Positions 49,739 through 59,290 are shown, counted from the stretch's first letter. The stretch is 64,000 nt of DNA from Jilunia laotingensis (GCF_014385165.1 NZ_JACRTF010000001.1:1984001-2048000); one strand, 5' to 3'. Notes: a model not told the origin generated them from the sequence alone. Made by a program: numbers and translations.

Positions 49739-50218
49739 ATGAGACATAATAAGAAATTCAATCATTTAGGTCGTACTGCTTCTCATAGAAATGCTATGTT
49801 ATCTAACATGGCTTGTTCTTTGATCAAGCACAAAAGAATCACTACGACTGTAGCGAAGGCTAAAGCTTTGAAAAAATTCGTTGAGCCTTTGATCACAAAA
49901 TCTAAAGAAGACACTACAAACTCTCGTCGTGTTGTATTTAGTAATTTGCAGGATAAAGTGGCAGTTACAGAATTGTTCAAAGAAATTTCTGTTAAGATTG
50001 CAGATCGTCCAGGTGGTTACACACGTATAATCAAGACAGGGCATCGTTTGGGTGATAATGCAGAAATGTGCTTTATAGAACTCGTGGATTACGATGAAAA
50101 TATGGCTAAAGAGAAAGTTGCTAAGAAGGCTACTCGTACTCGTCGCTCAAAAAAAGCCGCTGCTCCTGCTGCTGAGGTTTCTGCAACAGAAGAACCTAAA
50201 GCTGAATCAGCAGAATAA
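49739..50218 (+). CDS. rplQ: 50S ribosomal protein bL17
   Basis: A 159-residue protein ([24 protein letters not shown]...). The core is normal, with a C-terminal Lys/Ala/Glu-rich extension of about 35 residues ([19 protein letters not shown]...) beyond the short E. coli form, as is usual in Bacteroidetes. It is the last gene of the ribosomal cluster, and a terminator follows. Confidence 0.97.
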   Translation: MRHNKKFNHLGRTASHRNAMLSNMACSLIKHKRITTTVAKAKALKKFVEPLITKSKEDTTNSRRVVFSNLQDKVAVTELFKEISVKIADRPGGYTRIIKTGHRLGDNAEMCFIELVDYDENMAKEKVAKKATRTRRSKKAAAPAAEVSATEEPKAESAE

Positions 50219-50243
50219 TTCGACAATTATTTATATAGATATG

Positions 50244-50277
50244 AAAAAGGTCATCTTGAAAAAGATGACCTTTTTTT
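50244..50277 (+). terminator. Terminator of the ribosomal protein cluster
   Basis: A 14-bp stem (AAAAAGGTCATCTT with AAGATGACCTTTTT), a GAAA loop and a run of seven T. It closes the unit that ends with rplQ. Confidence 0.9.
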
Positions 50278-50340
50278 GTTGTCTTTTCTAAAGATACATT
50301 AATTTTGATATCTAGTAAACTTTTCAACTGAATAATCTGT

Positions 50341-50348
50341 TATATTTG
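50341..50348 (+). promoter_or_regulatory. Possible -7 box before the 50358 gene
   Basis: TATATTTG followed by CA fits TAnnTTTG and ends 9 bp before the ATG, so the transcript would have a very short leader. No clear TTTG is found at the -33 distance. Confidence 0.4.
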
Positions 50349-50357
50349 CAATTAGAT

Positions 50358-50753
50358 ATGGCTAAGTTTGTAAAAATAATATTGTTTACGTTATTTGTAT
50401 GGGTATTAAATACCGCAGCAAGTAATATTTCTATTGATAAGTCAATAGAAACTCAGAACCATAAACTTGAATATATTGAAAGTCATTCCCACGAATTTAG
50501 TAATACTCAATTGCCATATTTACCAGAGGGCGAGTTGACCGCTATGCAGTCTCATCAAATAGTCAATACACGTATCCAACGGTATAATATGCTTGAATAT
50601 TCATCAGCTTTAAGAGGAATATTTCAAAGTCTATTGTTACGTGACGCATCATTGACCCAACATTTCGGAAAGGTTTATGATACCACAACTGCTTATTGTT
50701 GCCAACCGGCAAGTGAATACTATGTATTTGCTTTAAAACGTATTATTATTTAG
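50358..50753 (+). CDS. Small exported protein of unknown function
   Basis: A 131-residue protein with an N-terminal hydrophobic segment (MAKFVKIILFTLFVWVLNTAAS) that is probably a signal peptide. The mature part has several histidines and a Cys-Cys pair near the C-terminus (TTAYCCQPASEYYVFALKR), and no domain I recognise. I chose the ATG at 50358 over a TTG at 50346 because a promoter-like box overlaps the latter. It lies alone after the ribosomal terminator. It could be a periplasmic or surface protein. Confidence 0.65.
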   Translation: MAKFVKIILFTLFVWVLNTAASNISIDKSIETQNHKLEYIESHSHEFSNTQLPYLPEGELTAMQSHQIVNTRIQRYNMLEYSSALRGIFQSLLLRDASLTQHFGKVYDTTTAYCCQPASEYYVFALKRIII

Positions 50754-50859
50754 AAGTTTATTTAGTACTGTTCCTACATGAGTTATAGTGTATAAATCTT
50801 TAGTATATGCTCTCATGGATATAAAACTTATTTTACTAATTATATAAACTTATAATAAT

Positions 50860-51399
50860 ATGACAACTCAAGCTATTGATGCAACTATTTTTGCATCTTC
50901 ACATCCAGATATTGCTAAGCGTACAAGTATTTCAAGCTTAATTATTTCATGTTTAATGTTACTTGCGGGTATTTTGGCTTTTGCTGCGACTTTTGAAATG
51001 GAAGATCATTCTTCAACTTTAAGTATGGGATTGATGGTTTTGGGATCAGGATTGTTTTTGGTTGGCATTTTTCGCATTTTCTGGAAGTCAAAAGAAGTAG
51101 TTTACGTTCCTACCGGGAGTATAACTAGAGAGCAAAGTCTTTATTTTGATCTGAAACACATGGATGTACTGCGAGCTATGGTTAAATCGGGAACATTTTC
51201 ACCTGATGCTACTATGAAAAGTGAGAATAGTGGAAATATCCGATTAGATATTATTCTTTCTGAAGATAAAAAATTTGCAGCCGTACAGTTATTCCAGTTT
51301 GTTCCATATACATATAATCCTGTGACTTCTGTACAATATTTCACCAATGGTGAAGCTGCATCTGTCGCTGCCTTTCTTGCGAAAAGTAAAATTCGCTAA
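50860..51399 (+). CDS. Predicted membrane protein of unknown function
   Basis: A 179-residue protein with two membrane spans (LIISCLMLLAGILAFAATF at about 28-46 and LSMGLMVLGSGLFLVGIFRIF at about 54-74). A soluble domain of about 100 residues follows and ends FTNGEAASVAAFLAKSKIR. I recognise no family motif. The downstream neighbour is convergent, with only 30 bp between the stops. Confidence 0.7.
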   Translation: MTTQAIDATIFASSHPDIAKRTSISSLIISCLMLLAGILAFAATFEMEDHSSTLSMGLMVLGSGLFLVGIFRIFWKSKEVVYVPTGSITREQSLYFDLKHMDVLRAMVKSGTFSPDATMKSENSGNIRLDIILSEDKKFAAVQLFQFVPYTYNPVTSVQYFTNGEAASVAAFLAKSKIR

Positions 51400-51429
51400 A
51401 ACTTAATTTTTTGTTTTTGGCTTGGGGGA

Positions 51430-53244
51430 TTAGTCGTCAATGATGGCTATCCCCATTTTTTTCATAAGGAAACAGGCATTCATGTTTTGTGCTACTCCAT
51501 CTTTTATTTGATAGGAGAACGTTAGTTCGTTGTTTGCTATCTCGGCTTCAAAGCAATGATTGCGAATGTCTTTTGGGAAAAGATTAACTAATGTTCCAAG
51601 CATTAAATCATGTGTAGCAATGATTCCATTGGCATGCAATAGCATGAATTGCTTGATGAGTGCTAATGAGCCTTTTTGCTTATCAGCAGAGTTTGTACCT
51701 TTTAATATTTCATCAAGAATTATAAAAAGTTCTTCACCTGCATTGAGCTTATCGATAATGAGTTTAAGCCTTTTCAGTTCAGCAAAGAAGTAAGATTCGT
51801 TATCAGTTAAAGAATCACTGGTACGCAAGCTGGTGACAAGGCGTGCTGGATATAGTGTCATGCTTCTTGCCCACACAGGAGTGCCGACACATGCCAGCAG
51901 ATAGTTTATGCCGACAGTCCGAAGATAGGTGCTTTTTCCTGCCATATTTGCTCCGGTAATGATAATAAAGAAAGGACGTTTTTCCATATAGATATCATTT
52001 TGTATACAGCGATCACGATGCATTAGAGGATGGCCTAGTGATTCGGCAGTGAGAATAAAAGGGTGGTCGGTGAAGTTCGGATATGTATAGTCCGGATGAT
52101 TATATGCAAAATTAGCTAATGAATTGAGTGCATCCACTTCTCTTATTGCGTTTAACCAACAAGGTAAATCTGAGGCATTCTTTTCTTTCCATGCTTCAAT
52201 GCGCATAATCTGTCGGAGTTCCCAAAAGAAAAGTCCATTAAGAATGACATATATAAAGATATTATTGCGTTGATCTAGGTCATCCATGAGTTTGCTTAGT
52301 TGCTGAATGGATTGAGATGCTTTTCGTTTGCTTCCACTGATTTCTTCTTTTATACTTTTTAGGACATTGCATTGTACCGGCAATTCTTCCGTAAGTTGAA
52401 GTAGCCCTGCATAGGTTGAAAGGATTTGAAGTTTTTTGCCATATATTGTTTGTATTTTGGTAATCTTTCCCGTAAAAATAAAACTGCCGATGACAAAGCA
52501 CGTCCAAATTACTCCCCAAAGGCTACTGGATATGATTCCTGCAATCATTAGACCAAGACAAATAAAATTTGTGCCACCAACCAAATAAGGTAGCATACGT
52601 AATAATCTCTTCTTTCGGAACAGGCTCGGACTTTTTGCCCATGTCTCTAGTTCTGTTTCGTCAGCTGCCTTTCCTTTATGTAACAAACCTAAGGTACGAA
52701 AACGTTGTCGAAAACTTAATTCTGAAGTTAATTCACGTATTGCCTCTTGACGTTGCAGAATTTCATCTTTTTTTTCAAGATGTTCATTGAACCATGCTGC
52801 TAAGCGTTTTTTCCCCAATACTGTCGAAGTTCTGTTGATGTATTGAAAAAGAGAATACTCGCCAAATACATCTAGGTCATATGTATAAAAGTGAGTAGGA
52901 TCTATAAACTCTTTCCCACAATCAAAAGCTGAAATATCGTAATCTAATGCTTTTAGTTCTTGATGATTGATTTCTATTTTCTTTTCCAGATATTCCTTTT
53001 TGTAATACAGGCGATTGTGATATTTCACCAATATCAATAATGGCAAGAACGTGATTGCGGATATTCCGGCAACTATCAGCCAACCAGAATTCCAATAATA
53101 TATAATTCCTGCTATGCCGGCAAGAAATAAAATAACCCGAAAGGTGCTTATGCGATAAATATGTTGTTTTACTTTTCCTAGTTTGATTTCTGTTTCACGA
53201 ATGATTCCAAGATAGGTTTTGATTATATTTTCAAGTGGTTCCAT
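51430..53244 (-). CDS. Membrane-anchored MutS-family ATPase
   Basis: A 604-residue protein with the MutS C-terminal ATPase domain. Walker A is GANMAGKSTYLRT near residue 430, followed by LLACVGTPVWA; the Walker B/D-loop region is LFIILDEILKGTNSADK near 500, with IIATHDLML after it. The N-terminal mismatch-binding domain of true MutS is absent. Instead there are hydrophobic spans at about 34-75 and 220-260 and a coiled-coil-like lever region. It is therefore unlikely to do classical mismatch repair, and its role is unknown. Such proteins are widespread in Bacteroidetes. No partner gene is adjacent. Confidence 0.85.
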   Translation of the reverse strand: MEPLENIIKTYLGIIRETEIKLGKVKQHIYRISTFRVILFLAGIAGIIYYWNSGWLIVAGISAITFLPLLILVKYHNRLYYKKEYLEKKIEINHQELKALDYDISAFDCGKEFIDPTHFYTYDLDVFGEYSLFQYINRTSTVLGKKRLAAWFNEHLEKKDEILQRQEAIRELTSELSFRQRFRTLGLLHKGKAADETELETWAKSPSLFRKKRLLRMLPYLVGGTNFICLGLMIAGIISSSLWGVIWTCFVIGSFIFTGKITKIQTIYGKKLQILSTYAGLLQLTEELPVQCNVLKSIKEEISGSKRKASQSIQQLSKLMDDLDQRNNIFIYVILNGLFFWELRQIMRIEAWKEKNASDLPCWLNAIREVDALNSLANFAYNHPDYTYPNFTDHPFILTAESLGHPLMHRDRCIQNDIYMEKRPFFIIITGANMAGKSTYLRTVGINYLLACVGTPVWARSMTLYPARLVTSLRTSDSLTDNESYFFAELKRLKLIIDKLNAGEELFIILDEILKGTNSADKQKGSLALIKQFMLLHANGIIATHDLMLGTLVNLFPKDIRNHCFEAEIANNELTFSYQIKDGVAQNMNACFLMKKMGIAIIDD

Positions 53245-53481
53245 TATAATACCAAATTAGATTATTATGAAATAATATATTAAACAAATTGTATTTTAAG
53301 CACCATTTTTGTCAAGAGCATAATTACACTTTATTAACGATATTGGTCTTTTATTCTAGGTAAACATCCTTTTCAATGCGACATGTATTATAATGCATCT
53401 TGACATATATTGTAATCTTCTGCAACATCTCACTTCATTTGTCGTAACATCTCTTCTAAAATTGCAAATGAAAGGAATAAA

Positions 53482-53529
53482 ATGATTAACTATATCTTCC
53501 TCTCATCCTTGTTTGGAGAGTATATATAA
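53482..53529 (+). CDS. Possible 15-residue leader or micropeptide
   Basis: ATG to TAA reads MINYIFLSSLFGEYI. AAAGGAAT lies 4 bp upstream as a possible ribosome site, and a terminator hairpin starts 4 bp after the stop. This looks like a leader-peptide/attenuator or a small RNA unit, but such a short ORF can arise by chance. Confidence 0.3.
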   Translation: MINYIFLSSLFGEYI

Positions 53530-53532
53530 TAA

Positions 53533-53570
53533 GAAAGAGGAAAGTTCAAACTTCCCTCTTTTTCTCAATA
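53533..53570 (+). terminator. Orphan terminator-like hairpin
   Basis: AAGAGGAAAGTT pairs with AACTTCCCTCTT (one mismatch) with a very short loop, followed by TTTCTC. No plus-strand gene lies upstream except the micro-ORF, so it probably ends a small transcript. Confidence 0.6.
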
Positions 53571-53734
53571 ATAATTTCATGATACTTGATAATAAGTTTG
53601 ACAAAGATAACATATTCTGATGCCTAGACCAAGCTTTTCGTTGTTTTTTTAAAACTTTCAACTAGAAAATTTGCTTCAGTTCATCAAATAGTGTAACTTT
53701 CCAAACGATTTATGACAAAAGAAAGGAGATGCTA

Positions 53735-54364
53735 ATGAAAAAACTTTGGATGGTATGCTTATTATGTTTTGCCGGATTGCATCTGGTCGCGCAAGACTTG
53801 GTTTATTCCAATTTGAAAGATTTACTTGCCAATGATGGTAATCTGGTCGAAGGATTGAAAGTAGAGAAAAGGACTAAAAATAATATAGTCTTATATGGTG
53901 GTGCCGATTACAGGATTACTGCCAATAATAAGTCTATGTGTAAATACTTGAAAAACCGTTGTTTTGCAGTACAAGTAGATACTTTGCTTTATGTGAATTG
54001 CAAAAAATTGCGTTATAAACGTTTACGTTTTGGAGCTTGGTATGCTCCAGCTATGTGGTTGAACGGGAATATCTTTTTCTATGCTATTCCTCTCGGATCG
54101 GTTGCTGCCAGTTCTTCGGTCACAATGGATGTCACTTTAGGAGGAACGCTTGGGGATGCTATTGCCGCTTCCGGGCTGGTTTCGAAACGTGTATGTTACG
54201 AAATAGATTCTTCAACCGGAAAGATTAACTTTGTAGGAAAGGAGCGTATGTCTGTCTTATTGGCACCTTATCCGGAGTGGCAGAAATCTTATTTAGAGGA
54301 GAATACCGAATCAGCTCGCATTACCAAAAAGTATCTCTTGCTGCTTAAAAGTGTAGAGAAATAA
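53735..54364 (+). CDS. Exported protein of unknown function
   Basis: A 209-residue protein with a signal peptide (MKKLWMVCLLCFAGLHLVAQ). The rest mixes beta-strands and a hydrophobic glycine-rich stretch (IPLGSVAASSSVTMDVTLGG) at about 118-145, which could be a membrane hairpin. AAAGGAG at 53722-53728 is spaced 6 bp from this ATG; an ATG at 53729 overlaps it and is less likely. I recognise no family. The hut operon starts 113 bp downstream, but nothing links the two. Confidence 0.72.
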   Translation: MKKLWMVCLLCFAGLHLVAQDLVYSNLKDLLANDGNLVEGLKVEKRTKNNIVLYGGADYRITANNKSMCKYLKNRCFAVQVDTLLYVNCKKLRYKRLRFGAWYAPAMWLNGNIFFYAIPLGSVAASSSVTMDVTLGGTLGDAIAASGLVSKRVCYEIDSSTGKINFVGKERMSVLLAPYPEWQKSYLEENTESARITKKYLLLLKSVEK

Positions 54365-54436
54365 TCTTTTTGGTAATTATTTTATGGAATCCTTTGTGGT
54401 TTCACCCCTTTTACCTAACTTGCGAGGGTTATCGAG

Positions 54437-54452
54437 CTGTAAAAACTTACAG
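54437..54452 (+). promoter_or_regulatory. Small palindrome upstream of hutU
   Basis: CTGTAA-AAAC-TTACAG is a perfect 6-bp inverted repeat 26 bp before the hutU ATG. It could be an operator or a leader hairpin, but is short enough to be chance. Confidence 0.3.
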
Positions 54453-54477
54453 TTTGTAATATTAACTTTATTGTATT

Positions 54478-56463
54478 ATGAAAATAACTCTCAGCAACAC
54501 CTTGCCCCCTTATCCGCCTTTTGTAGAAGGCATTCGGCGGGCACCCGACCGTGGGTATACTCTTACTCCGGCGCAAACAGCTACGGCTTTGAAGAACGCT
54601 TTGCGTTACATCCCCACTGAATTGCATGAGCAACTGGCTCCCGAATTTATGGAAGAACTTCGTACTCGCGGACGAATTTATGGTTATCGTTTTCGTCCCG
54701 AAGGCGATCTTAAAGCAAAACCTATCGATGAATACCGGGGAAAGTGCATTGAAGGAAAAGCTTTTCAGGTGATGATCGACAATAATCTATGTTTTGACAT
54801 TGCACTTTATCCTTACGAATTGGTTACCTATGGTGAGACAGGACAAGTTTGTCAAAACTGGATGCAGTATCGCCTCATTAAGCAATATCTTGAAGAACTT
54901 ACACAAGATCAGACGCTTGTCATCGAATCTGGTCATCCGTTAGGCCTATTCCGGTCTCGTCCCGATGCTCCCCGTGTCATTATAACTAACGCTATGATGG
55001 TGGGGCAATTTGATAACCAGCACGATTGGCATGTAGCTATGCAGATGGGAGTTGCCAATTACGGCCAAATGACTGCGGGCGGTTGGATGTATATTGGACC
55101 ACAGGGCATCGTACATGGCACGTTCAACACTCTACTCAATGCTGGAAGAATGAAGCTTGGTATTCCTCAGGATGGAGATTTGCGCGGACATCTTTTCGTA
55201 TCTTCCGGTTTGGGAGGAATGAGTGGTGCCCAACCTAAAGCTGCCGAAATAGCCGGTGCCGCCTGTGTTATAGCGGAGGTGGATGCTTCCCGTATTGAAA
55301 CTCGTTATAAGCAAGGATGGGTGGGACATGTTACCGATAATATCCGTGAAGCTTATCATATGGCTAAGAAAGCGATGGAACGTCGCGAACCTTGCTCCAT
55401 TGCCTATCACGGTAATGTAGTCGACCTTTTGGAATACGCAGAAAAGGAAGATATTCATATAGAACTACTTTCAGATCAAACTTCCTGCCATGCCGTTTAT
55501 GATGGCGGTTATTGTCCTGTTGGACTGACTTTTGAAGAACGTACCCGTTTATTGCATGAATCTCCGGAGGAGTTTCATCGTTTGGTAGACACATCTTTAC
55601 GACGCCATTTTGAAGTGATCAAGAAACTAGTTGCACGCGGAACCTATTTCTTTGATTATGGTAACGCCTTTATGAAAGCCATTTATGATGCTGGTGTCCA
55701 TGAGATTTCACGTAATGGTATTGATGAAAAAGATGGGTTTATATGGCCAAGCTATGTTGAAGATATTATGGGTCCCCAGCTTTTTGACTATGGCTATGGA
55801 CCCTTCCGTTGGGTATGCCTGAGCGGTAAGCATGAAGATTTGATAAAAACCGATCATGCGGCTATGGAATGTATAGACGTAAATCGCCGTGCCCAAGATC
55901 TGGATAACTATAATTGGATACGCGATGCTGAGAAAAATCGCCTTGTGGTAGGTACTCAGGCCCGTATTCTCTATCAGGATGCTGTGGGTCGCATGACGAT
56001 TGCTTTACGTTTCAATGAAATGGTGCGTCGAGGAGAAGTAGGGCCTATCATGTTAGGACGGGATCATCATGATGTAAGTGGAACTGATTCGCCTTTCCGT
56101 GAAACTTCTAATATCAAAGACGGTAGTAATGTGATGGCTGATATGGCCGTACAATGCTTTGCAGGTAATTGTGCGCGTGGTATGAGCCTCGTTGCTTTAC
56201 ACAACGGTGGTGGCGTAGGTATCGGTAAAGCTATCAATGGTGGTTTCGGCATGGTTTGCGATGGTAGTGAACGTGTGGATGAAATTCTCCGTTCTGCTAT
56301 GCTTTGGGATGTAATGGGTGGTGTAGCCCGTCGTTCTTGGGCGCGTAATGAACATGCCATTGAGACCAGTGCGGCTTTCAATGAATCACATGGTGATAAT
56401 TATCACATAACGATGCCTTATGTTGCAGATGAAAAACTTATTAACAAATATATTACCGAATAA
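54478..56463 (+). CDS. hutU: Urocanate hydratase
   Basis: A 661-residue NAD-dependent enzyme that converts urocanate to imidazolone propionate, step two of histidine breakdown. The Rossmann-like motif SSGLGGMSGAQPKAAEIAG is at about 242-260. GGYCPVGL near 343 and the conserved block LHNGGGVGIGKAINGGFGM with CDGS near the C-terminus are also present. It is longer than the E. coli-type HutU (about 560), like other Bacteroides forms. It heads the five-gene hut operon, with 2 bp to ftcD. Confidence 0.96.
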   Translation: MKITLSNTLPPYPPFVEGIRRAPDRGYTLTPAQTATALKNALRYIPTELHEQLAPEFMEELRTRGRIYGYRFRPEGDLKAKPIDEYRGKCIEGKAFQVMIDNNLCFDIALYPYELVTYGETGQVCQNWMQYRLIKQYLEELTQDQTLVIESGHPLGLFRSRPDAPRVIITNAMMVGQFDNQHDWHVAMQMGVANYGQMTAGGWMYIGPQGIVHGTFNTLLNAGRMKLGIPQDGDLRGHLFVSSGLGGMSGAQPKAAEIAGAACVIAEVDASRIETRYKQGWVGHVTDNIREAYHMAKKAMERREPCSIAYHGNVVDLLEYAEKEDIHIELLSDQTSCHAVYDGGYCPVGLTFEERTRLLHESPEEFHRLVDTSLRRHFEVIKKLVARGTYFFDYGNAFMKAIYDAGVHEISRNGIDEKDGFIWPSYVEDIMGPQLFDYGYGPFRWVCLSGKHEDLIKTDHAAMECIDVNRRAQDLDNYNWIRDAEKNRLVVGTQARILYQDAVGRMTIALRFNEMVRRGEVGPIMLGRDHHDVSGTDSPFRETSNIKDGSNVMADMAVQCFAGNCARGMSLVALHNGGGVGIGKAINGGFGMVCDGSERVDEILRSAMLWDVMGGVARRSWARNEHAIETSAAFNESHGDNYHITMPYVADEKLINKYITE

Positions 56464-56465
56464 TT

Positions 56466-57368
56466 ATGAGCTGGAATAAAATTATTGAGTGCGTCCCCAA
56501 CTTTAGCGAAGGTCGCGACCTGAAAAAGATAGATAAAATCGTAGCCCCTTTCCGTGCGCGTGCGGGAGTGAAATTGTTAGATTATAGTAATGATGAAGAT
56601 CACAACCGTTTGGTGGTAACACTTGTCGGCGAACCCGAAGCACTTCGGGATGCTGTAATTGAGGCTATCGGAGTGGCTGTCAAATTGATAGACCTAAACC
56701 ACCATAAAGGACAACACCCCCGTATGGGAGCTGTAGACGTGGTACCTTTCATTCCGATTAAAAACACTACCATGGAAGAAGCGATTGCTCTTTCAAAAGA
56801 AGTGGCGGAGAAGGTTGCCACATTATACAATCTTCCCGTTTTTCTTTATGAAAAATCTGCTTCGGCTCCACATCGGGAAAATTTAGCTGTTGTTCGTAAA
56901 GGCGAGTTCGAAGGTATGGCAGAAAAGATCAAACTTCCCGAATGGGCACCTGACTTTGGACCCGCTGAACGTCATCCGACAGCTGGTACAGTAGCAATAG
57001 GGGCACGTATGCCGTTGGTTGCCTATAATATTAACCTCAATACACCTAGCTTGGAAATAGCTCATGACATTGCTAAGAAAATTCGTTTTATCGGAGGTGG
57101 ACTCCGGTATTGCAAAGCAATGGGGGTAGAGTTGACTGATCGAGGCATCACGCAAGTTTCCATCAATATGACCGATTATACCAAAACTGCTCTATATCGT
57201 GCTTTTGAATTGGTACGTATCGAAGCCCGCAGGTATGGCGTAAGCATTGTGGGGAGTGAGATTATTGGATTAGTTCCGATGGAAGCATTGATAGATACTG
57301 CTTCCTATTATCTTGGCTTGGAAAATTTCTCAATGCAACAGGTGCTGGAAGCACGAATCATGGAATAA
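56466..57368 (+). CDS. ftcD: Glutamate formimidoyltransferase
   Basis: A 300-residue enzyme that moves the formimino group of formiminoglutamate to tetrahydrofolate, releasing glutamate. The signature ECVPNFSEGRD is at the N-terminus and GQHPRMGAVDVVPFIPI follows. The mammalian enzyme is fused to a cyclodeaminase; here that activity is a separate gene (58661), with hutI between them. Confidence 0.95.
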   Translation: MSWNKIIECVPNFSEGRDLKKIDKIVAPFRARAGVKLLDYSNDEDHNRLVVTLVGEPEALRDAVIEAIGVAVKLIDLNHHKGQHPRMGAVDVVPFIPIKNTTMEEAIALSKEVAEKVATLYNLPVFLYEKSASAPHRENLAVVRKGEFEGMAEKIKLPEWAPDFGPAERHPTAGTVAIGARMPLVAYNINLNTPSLEIAHDIAKKIRFIGGGLRYCKAMGVELTDRGITQVSINMTDYTKTALYRAFELVRIEARRYGVSIVGSEIIGLVPMEALIDTASYYLGLENFSMQQVLEARIME

Positions 57369-57374
57369 AAGATA

Positions 57375-58628
57375 ATGGGAGAAAATCTGATTATATTTAA
57401 TGCAAAGATTGTAACTCCACTTGGTTTCTCATCTAGGAAGGGTAAGGAGATGGCACAGTTGCACATCATAGAAAACGGTACGGTAGAAGTGACGGATGGT
57501 GTGATTACCTATGTCGGTGAAAACCGTGGTGAAGATTGTGACGGCTTTCATCACCATTTCTGGCATTACAATGCCCGCGGTAAATGCTTGTTGCCGGGTT
57601 TTGTTGATTCACATACTCATTTTGTATTCGGAGGAGAACGTGCTGAAGAGTTTTCTTGGCGCTTAAAAGGTGAAAGTTACATGTCCATCATGGAACGTGG
57701 CGGTGGCATAGCCAGTACAATGAACGCTACCCGGGAGTTGAATTTTATTAAGATGCGTTCGAAGGCAGAAGGCTTCTTGAAAAAGATGAGTGCTATGGGC
57801 GTTACTACCGTAGAGGGTAAAAGCGGCTACGGACTTGATCGCGATACGGAACTTCTGCAATTGAAAGTGATGCGCAGTCTGAACAATGATGAACACAAGC
57901 GGGTAGATGTCGTGTCTACTTTTTTGGGAGCGCACGCAATTCCTCCCGAATATGCCGGGCGTGGTGACGAATATGTTGATTTTATCATTAAAGAAATGCT
58001 TCCTGCCGTTCGTGAAAATGATCTTGCTGAATGTTGCGATGTATTTTGTGAACAAGGAGTTTTTTCTATCGAACAATCCCGCCGTCTATTGACTGCTGCT
58101 AAAGAACAAGGTTTCCTATTGAAACTACATGCCGATGAAATTGTCTCTTTGGGTGGTGCTGAACTGTCAGCCGAGCTGAAAGCTTTGTCTGCCGATCATT
58201 TGCTCCATGCTTCAGATGTCGGTATTCGAGCTATGGCTGATGCCGGAGTGGTTGCTACATTGCTTCCCTTGACGGCATTTGCACTAAAAGAACCTTACGC
58301 TCGCGGGCGTGAAATGATAGATGCCGGTTGCGCTGTGGCATTGGCCACCGATTTGAATCCCGGTAGCTGTTTTTCCGGTTCCATTCCACTGACTTTTGCA
58401 TTGGCTTGCATCTATATGAAACTCAGCATCGAGGAAGCTATTACCGCATTGACCCTGAACGGTGCAGCCGCGCTTAACCGTGCAGACCGTATCGGGAGTA
58501 TTGAAGTCGGCAAGCAAGGAGATTTTGTCATCCTTGACTCAAACGATTACAATATCTTACCTTATTATATAGGTATGAATTGTGTAAATACAACGGTGAA
58601 GAGAGGTACTCTCTATCCGGTGGCTTAA
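57375..58628 (+). CDS. hutI: Imidazolonepropionase
   Basis: A 417-residue amidohydrolase that opens imidazolone propionate to formiminoglutamate. The metal site appears as GFVDSHTHFVFGGERAEEF, with KLHADEI and ATDLNPGSC later. It has normal length and starts 6 bp after ftcD. Confidence 0.96.
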   Translation: MGENLIIFNAKIVTPLGFSSRKGKEMAQLHIIENGTVEVTDGVITYVGENRGEDCDGFHHHFWHYNARGKCLLPGFVDSHTHFVFGGERAEEFSWRLKGESYMSIMERGGGIASTMNATRELNFIKMRSKAEGFLKKMSAMGVTTVEGKSGYGLDRDTELLQLKVMRSLNNDEHKRVDVVSTFLGAHAIPPEYAGRGDEYVDFIIKEMLPAVRENDLAECCDVFCEQGVFSIEQSRRLLTAAKEQGFLLKLHADEIVSLGGAELSAELKALSADHLLHASDVGIRAMADAGVVATLLPLTAFALKEPYARGREMIDAGCAVALATDLNPGSCFSGSIPLTFALACIYMKLSIEEAITALTLNGAAALNRADRIGSIEVGKQGDFVILDSNDYNILPYYIGMNCVNTTVKRGTLYPVA

Positions 58629-58660
58629 TAATAAAAAACAAATAAATAAGATAGATTACT

Positions 58661-59290
58661 ATGTTAGTAGAATTAACCGTTAAAGACTTCTTGGATAAAG
58701 TTGCCGGAAGTGATCCTGTTCCCGGTGGAGGTAGTATTGCTGCACTGAATGGCGCTATTGCATCAGCGTTGGCGGCTATGGTAGCCGGTTTGACCATTGG
58801 TAAAAAAGGATATGAAGAACACGAAGAGGCCATGCAACGCATCCAGTCTCTTGCTATCTGTCAGAAAGATGGATTTATAGCTGATGTTGATCGTGATTCG
58901 GAAGCTTACAATAAAGTATTCGGATGTTTCAAAATGCCGAAAGCTACCGATGAAGAAAAGGCTGCCCGTAGTGCTGCTATTCAGGAGGCAACCAGGTTTG
59001 CTGCTCTGGTTCCCATGCAGGTAGCTCGCAATGCTTATGAATTGATGACTATCATTGCTGAAGTGGCCGGTAAAGGGAATCGCAATGCGGTTACCGATGC
59101 TTGTGTTGCCATGATGGCTGCCCGTTCTGCTGTACTAGGCGCTTTGATGAATGTCCGTATCAATCTTGGTTCATTGAAAGACAAAGTATTTGTTGAACAA
59201 CTTCAATCCGAGGCTGATGAGTTGGAACGTAATGCTTGTGCAAAGGAGAAAGAATTATTGGATGCTGTCAACAAAGATTTAAGAGTATGA
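58661..59290 (+). CDS. fchA: Formiminotetrahydrofolate cyclodeaminase
   Basis: A 209-residue helical enzyme that turns 5-formimino-THF into 5,10-methenyl-THF and ammonia. The hallmark PVPGGGSIAALNGAIASALA lies at residues 23-42. Its stop overlaps the hutH ATG (ATGA), so the two are translationally coupled. Confidence 0.94.
   Translation: MLVELTVKDFLDKVAGSDPVPGGGSIAALNGAIASALAAMVAGLTIGKKGYEEHEEAMQRIQSLAICQKDGFIADVDRDSEAYNKVFGCFKMPKATDEEKAARSAAIQEATRFAALVPMQVARNAYELMTIIAEVAGKGNRNAVTDACVAMMAARSAVLGALMNVRINLGSLKDKVFVEQLQSEADELERNACAKEKELLDAVNKDLRV

Larger units (their letters stand above)
53245..53734. other. Intergenic region with micro-ORF and orphan terminator (490 bp)
   Basis: This gap between the minus-strand MutS-like gene and the plus-strand gene at 53735 holds a 15-codon ORF (53482-53529) and a hairpin with a T-run (53533-53570). 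The rest is AT-rich with no other gene visible. No TTTG-N19-TAnnTTTG pair was found; TTTG at 53438 and TAAAATTG at 53457 are only 15 bp apart. Confidence 0.55.
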
